A stretch of DNA of 15,937 nt from JASFJH01 sp050117725 (GTDB taxonomy: Bacteria > Pseudomonadota > Gammaproteobacteria > AKS1). The notes beneath the pieces were generated by a model. That model searched no databases. It had not been told where the DNA came from and worked only from the letters and a program-made list of their open reading frames with translations. A program made the position numbers and the translations under genes. Location: positions 1-15,937 of the forward strand of contig JASFME010000026.1 in NCBI GenBank assembly GCA_050117725.1, given 5' to 3'. Below, in pieces: positions 14,601 through 15,937 of the stretch (position 1 is its first letter; each line of letters starts with the position of its first letter).

Positions 14601-15715
14601 CCCATGATGGTGTATTCACAACGCTGCTCATTGCCGATAGAGCCACAAAAGGCCCGCCCCGTGGTCACGCCGATGGCATACTGCCAACCGAGCGACTCCA
14701 GTTGCTCGCGGATGTCCAGCGCAGCGCGCACACCGCGCCCCGGGTCGTCATTGTGCGACAGGGGTGGCAAACCATACACGGCCAGCAGGCTGACCCCCTT
14801 GTCATCGACACTCAGTTTGTTGACGCTGCCCTCGTAACGGTACAGGGCCTGTTGCAGGGTTTGCATGGCCTGTTGCGCCTCGGCCAGCGGCGTGCCGTAG
14901 TGCATGTCCGGCAGGTTGATAAACAACACGGTGATACGGCGCAACTCTGCCAGCCAGATCCCCTGCCCGGCTTCGACGCGGTGATGAATCGCGGCAGGCA
15001 CAAAGCGTTTTACCTGTTGCGCCAGGCTATCGCTGACCGACCAGGATGGCCGCGCCAGCAATGTCGCCGCCTGCCTTGAGGCAAGCAGACAATACACACC
15101 CTGTTCGCGCGGTTGCGCGTCAAAATCGTGGTTGACCACTTGCCACGCCTCGGCTGACACAACGACTTCGCCGGGCTGGCCTATATGGCTGCATGCGCCG
15201 ACCTGTAACAGGGGCTCGCCGGCAATCACCGGCTCCTGGCGCTGGTACACACCGCCGATCTGCAACATGCGCATCGGGCCGGCACCGATCGCCGCACGCA
15301 GGGTCAGGCGGGTATTCCCCGGTGCACTGTAATCACGCAGGCCGGCCTGGATGGCCAAGCCGCATTGCGCAGTGCGTCGCACACATTCGGATAAATCGCT
15401 GGTCTCGTCCGTGACCCAGACTGCCAGCAGTGCATCCCCGGCAAACTTGATAACATCGCCGCCATGTGCATGAATCGTGTCAATAATCCGGCCAAAATAG
15501 GCATTCAGGATCGCACTGAGTTCTTCAACGCCTTCGGCACCGCGCGCGGCAAGGCGTTCTGTCAGGGCAGTAAAACCGGAAATATCCGCGAACAGTACGG
15601 CAGCCGAAAACTCCCGCTCGACGGGTTGTCCGGAAGAAGGTGTCTCTTCCAGGGACTGTAACAACAGCCGTGGAAGATAGGCCAGGTAGGTATCAATCGG
15701 ATCGTGCCGGCGCAT
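11669..15715 (-). CDS. Soluble-adenylyl-cyclase-like protein: two class III cyclase domains, STAND-type NTPase and TPR region
   Basis: This 1348-residue protein has no signal peptide or membrane helix. Cyclase domain 1 (about 36-210) has metal-binding D44 in FADISGF and D94 in KFAGDALLAVW. Cyclase domain 2 (about 258-425) begins RITVLFINL, and has K300 in VNKLSVDDKG, T369 in EYTIMGD, and N376/R380 in VVNLAARLM, the positions for adenine recognition and transition-state binding. The two halves together should form one ATP site, as in mammalian sAC. An NTPase module follows: Walker A GEAGIGKTS (468-476), Walker B LLLMLDNAHWMD (592-603), and GNPFFIE (686-692). From about 842 to the end is a helical repeat region, probably TPR. 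The likely product is cAMP; activity and trigger are inferred. The start at 15715 has AAGGAAAGG immediately upstream. The gene stands alone, with lgt downstream behind its own promoter. Other AAA-TPR cyclase-like regulators have the same layout but usually only one cyclase domain. Confidence 0.9.
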   Translation of the reverse strand: MRRHDPIDTYLAYLPRLLLQSLEETPSSGQPVEREFSAAVLFADISGFTALTERLAARGAEGVEELSAILNAYFGRIIDTIHAHGGDVIKFAGDALLAVWVTDETSDLSECVRRTAQCGLAIQAGLRDYSAPGNTRLTLRAAIGAGPMRMLQIGGVYQRQEPVIAGEPLLQVGACSHIGQPGEVVVSAEAWQVVNHDFDAQPREQGVYCLLASRQAATLLARPSWSVSDSLAQQVKRFVPAAIHHRVEAGQGIWLAELRRITVLFINLPDMHYGTPLAEAQQAMQTLQQALYRYEGSVNKLSVDDKGVSLLAVYGLPPLSHNDDPGRGVRAALDIREQLESLGWQYAIGVTTGRAFCGSIGNEQRCEYTIMGDVVNLAARLMQKAKNSILVDEPTASMAEHIEFEAHAPLTLKGKARPVSAFRPLAYIQEEESSAETELVGRDAEQQQLQQAMSTLHSGGSSVAIVDGEAGIGKTSLTSWLKAQATTQEVMAVRAFASAIDKNTPYYAWSGLLEQLFAIRAVTDSRQRGDRVLAYLDGHDELQRLAPLMNDILSLQLSDNEVTRQLAGEARADNVTDFIIGVLRLAASRQPLLLMLDNAHWMDSASWSLIRQVVRDVSPLMLVLVTRTLVEPLPKTYRYLKTDPDTVNITLGSLSAEDTYTLSCRVLAADAVEDDVRQLFDQKSHGNPFFIEQIANSLQEIEAVRIINHTCMRAEGVPDLSSLNLPDTLEGMITERIDRLGPSQQLVLKVASVIGNVFRASLLRDVYPIDADRERLDDVLEDFVRLGFLVQAREQSAPSYVFSQILVQEVAYNLMLFAQRQQLHEAIAQWYERTYPDKLAPYYSLLVYHYGRVNDDEKHLEYCVKAGEQAVRNFANIEALELFDRVFKLDEKLGFPTPDQQRASWYQEMGEAHYALASFNNSRRCLSEALRYNGEHIPAPGRQLITALLKEIWQQFLQRMRAGYYFASERNDAVEQLAVARGCERIAQIEYMNNDRPNVLYFALRALNLSERVGTSAELARSYANICVVAGMIPSYALAELYYRLARSTSNKTHNLPSQAYVYMVTAMYRTTTAQWQDIRESVEPGIDIALRIGDRRRWDELMFTLAPATYRLGKHSVSLDQYEELYQSGVRRGILQIQAWGLSGKLVSAIPSGEYDEIVARLEALDFDTLGSGDQILANGALAQAWWRKGEERKALAYADRAAALMASADAVAQYVLEGFVGTIDTYLGICERDHLRLSSLRGRIKSIMKALANYARIYTVGQPALLRYRGRLYWLEGKRRKARQAWQKGLERAQEYAMRYETALLHYEIGRHMQTDERQQHLSEARDSFEFAGAMLDYDRVRDELK

Positions 15716-15765
15716 GCCTTTCCTTGATGTCTGCGTCCATGGAATTACCAGACTCTAGCATAAAT

Positions 15766-15784
15766 GAACCCGGCCACCGGGTTC
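15766..15784. repeat. Perfect 8-bp inverted repeat in the divergent gap upstream of the cyclase gene
   Basis: GAACCCGG and CCGGGTTC flank a three-base CCA loop, giving a compact palindrome about 50 bases upstream of the cyclase ATG. On the minus strand it directly precedes a TATGCT -10-like hexamer, and it lies between two divergent genes, so it could be an operator for either. It is not followed by a T-run. Confidence 0.55.
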
Positions 15785-15843
15785 GACTCCTCATCATGAG
15801 TACTTATCTATCCGCACACAGTATGCTAAAGTCAGCACCCGTT

Positions 15844-15937
15844 ATGAGTAGAAAAAACAAGCATAAGAAAAAGAAGCCGAATAAGGCCGCCGTAGCCAAA
15901 GGCCCACGCATGGCCGAGACGGCGGATCGCCATCATC
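15844..15937 (+). CDS. N-terminus of a gene cut by the window edge, possibly a class I SAM-dependent methyltransferase
   Basis: Only 31 codons are visible from the ATG at 15844. The protein begins with a lysine-rich tail (MSRKNKHKKKKPNKAA) followed by MAETADRHH. A basic tail leading into an A-x-x-AD-[RK]-H segment is how one proteobacterial SAM-dependent methyltransferase family begins, as I remember it; the fragment is too short to prove this. Two earlier in-frame ATGs (15796, 15823) could start a longer protein. No clear ribosome site distinguishes them. The gene is divergent from the cyclase gene. Confidence 0.5.
   Translation, partial: MSRKNKHKKKKPNKAAVAKGPRMAETADRHH

Noticed and set aside
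13916..15079. A 387-codon plus-strand open frame inside the cyclase gene
   Set aside because: Composition is that of an antisense shadow (His, Arg, Gln and Leu rich), and the opposite strand encodes intact cyclase and NTPase motifs.
15777..15790. A CCGGGTTCGACTCC stretch resembling the T-arm of a tRNA gene
   Set aside because: The five-pair T stem cannot form on the 3' side (CCTCA follows), and no anticodon or D-arm lies upstream. No tRNA or attachment-site remnant is supported.

Overview
The window (about 16 kb, moderately GC-rich) reads as a chromosomal segment of a proteobacterium, most likely a gammaproteobacterium. This rests on the style of the ArgG, Lgt, PAS-sensor and M17 peptidase proteins and is an inference, not a database result. 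Genes are densely packed and most lie on the minus strand. No phage, transposase, CRISPR array, rRNA or tRNA gene is visible. No gene-free stretch exceeds 200 bases.

Layout from left to right. Bases 1-1195 (minus) hold the N-terminal part of a membrane-anchored PAS sensor that runs off the left edge. It starts 27 bases after argG (1223-2440, minus), so the two may be co-transcribed. Next comes a minus-strand pyruvate dehydrogenase operon: E1 alpha (6761-7753), E1 beta (5778-6761, sharing one base with E1 alpha), then one 1016-residue polypeptide (2637-5687). That polypeptide carries two lipoyl domains, a subunit-binding domain, the E2 acyltransferase core and a complete E3 dihydrolipoamide dehydrogenase. 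A divergent M17 leucyl aminopeptidase follows (7851-9353, plus). It faces a minus-strand lgt operon across a perfect 17-bp inverted repeat. The lgt operon is lgt (10550-11542), a four-helix membrane protein resembling styrene-oxide isomerase (10130-10540), and a lipoprotein (9416-10072). Last is a 1348-residue soluble-adenylyl-cyclase-like protein (11669-15715, minus), and the first bases of a plus-strand gene, possibly a methyltransferase, at the right edge.

How the genes fit together. E1 alpha, E1 beta and the E2-E3 fusion supply every catalytic activity of a 2-oxo acid dehydrogenase complex from three genes. The E1 and E2 proteins look more like the cyanobacterial/plastid heterotetrameric type than the single-chain AceE of enteric bacteria. 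Lgt attaches diacylglycerol to lipoproteins, and the last gene of its operon encodes a lipoprotein. The large cyclase has the two-cyclase, NTPase, TPR order of mammalian soluble adenylyl cyclase, with metal-binding residues in the first cyclase domain and adenine/transition-state residues in the second.

The points most worth a second look are the E2-E3 fusion and its substituted active-site motifs, the sAC-like cyclase, the nested palindromes over the lgt promoter and start codon, the isomerase-like gene beside lgt, and the perfect hairpin between the convergent genes.
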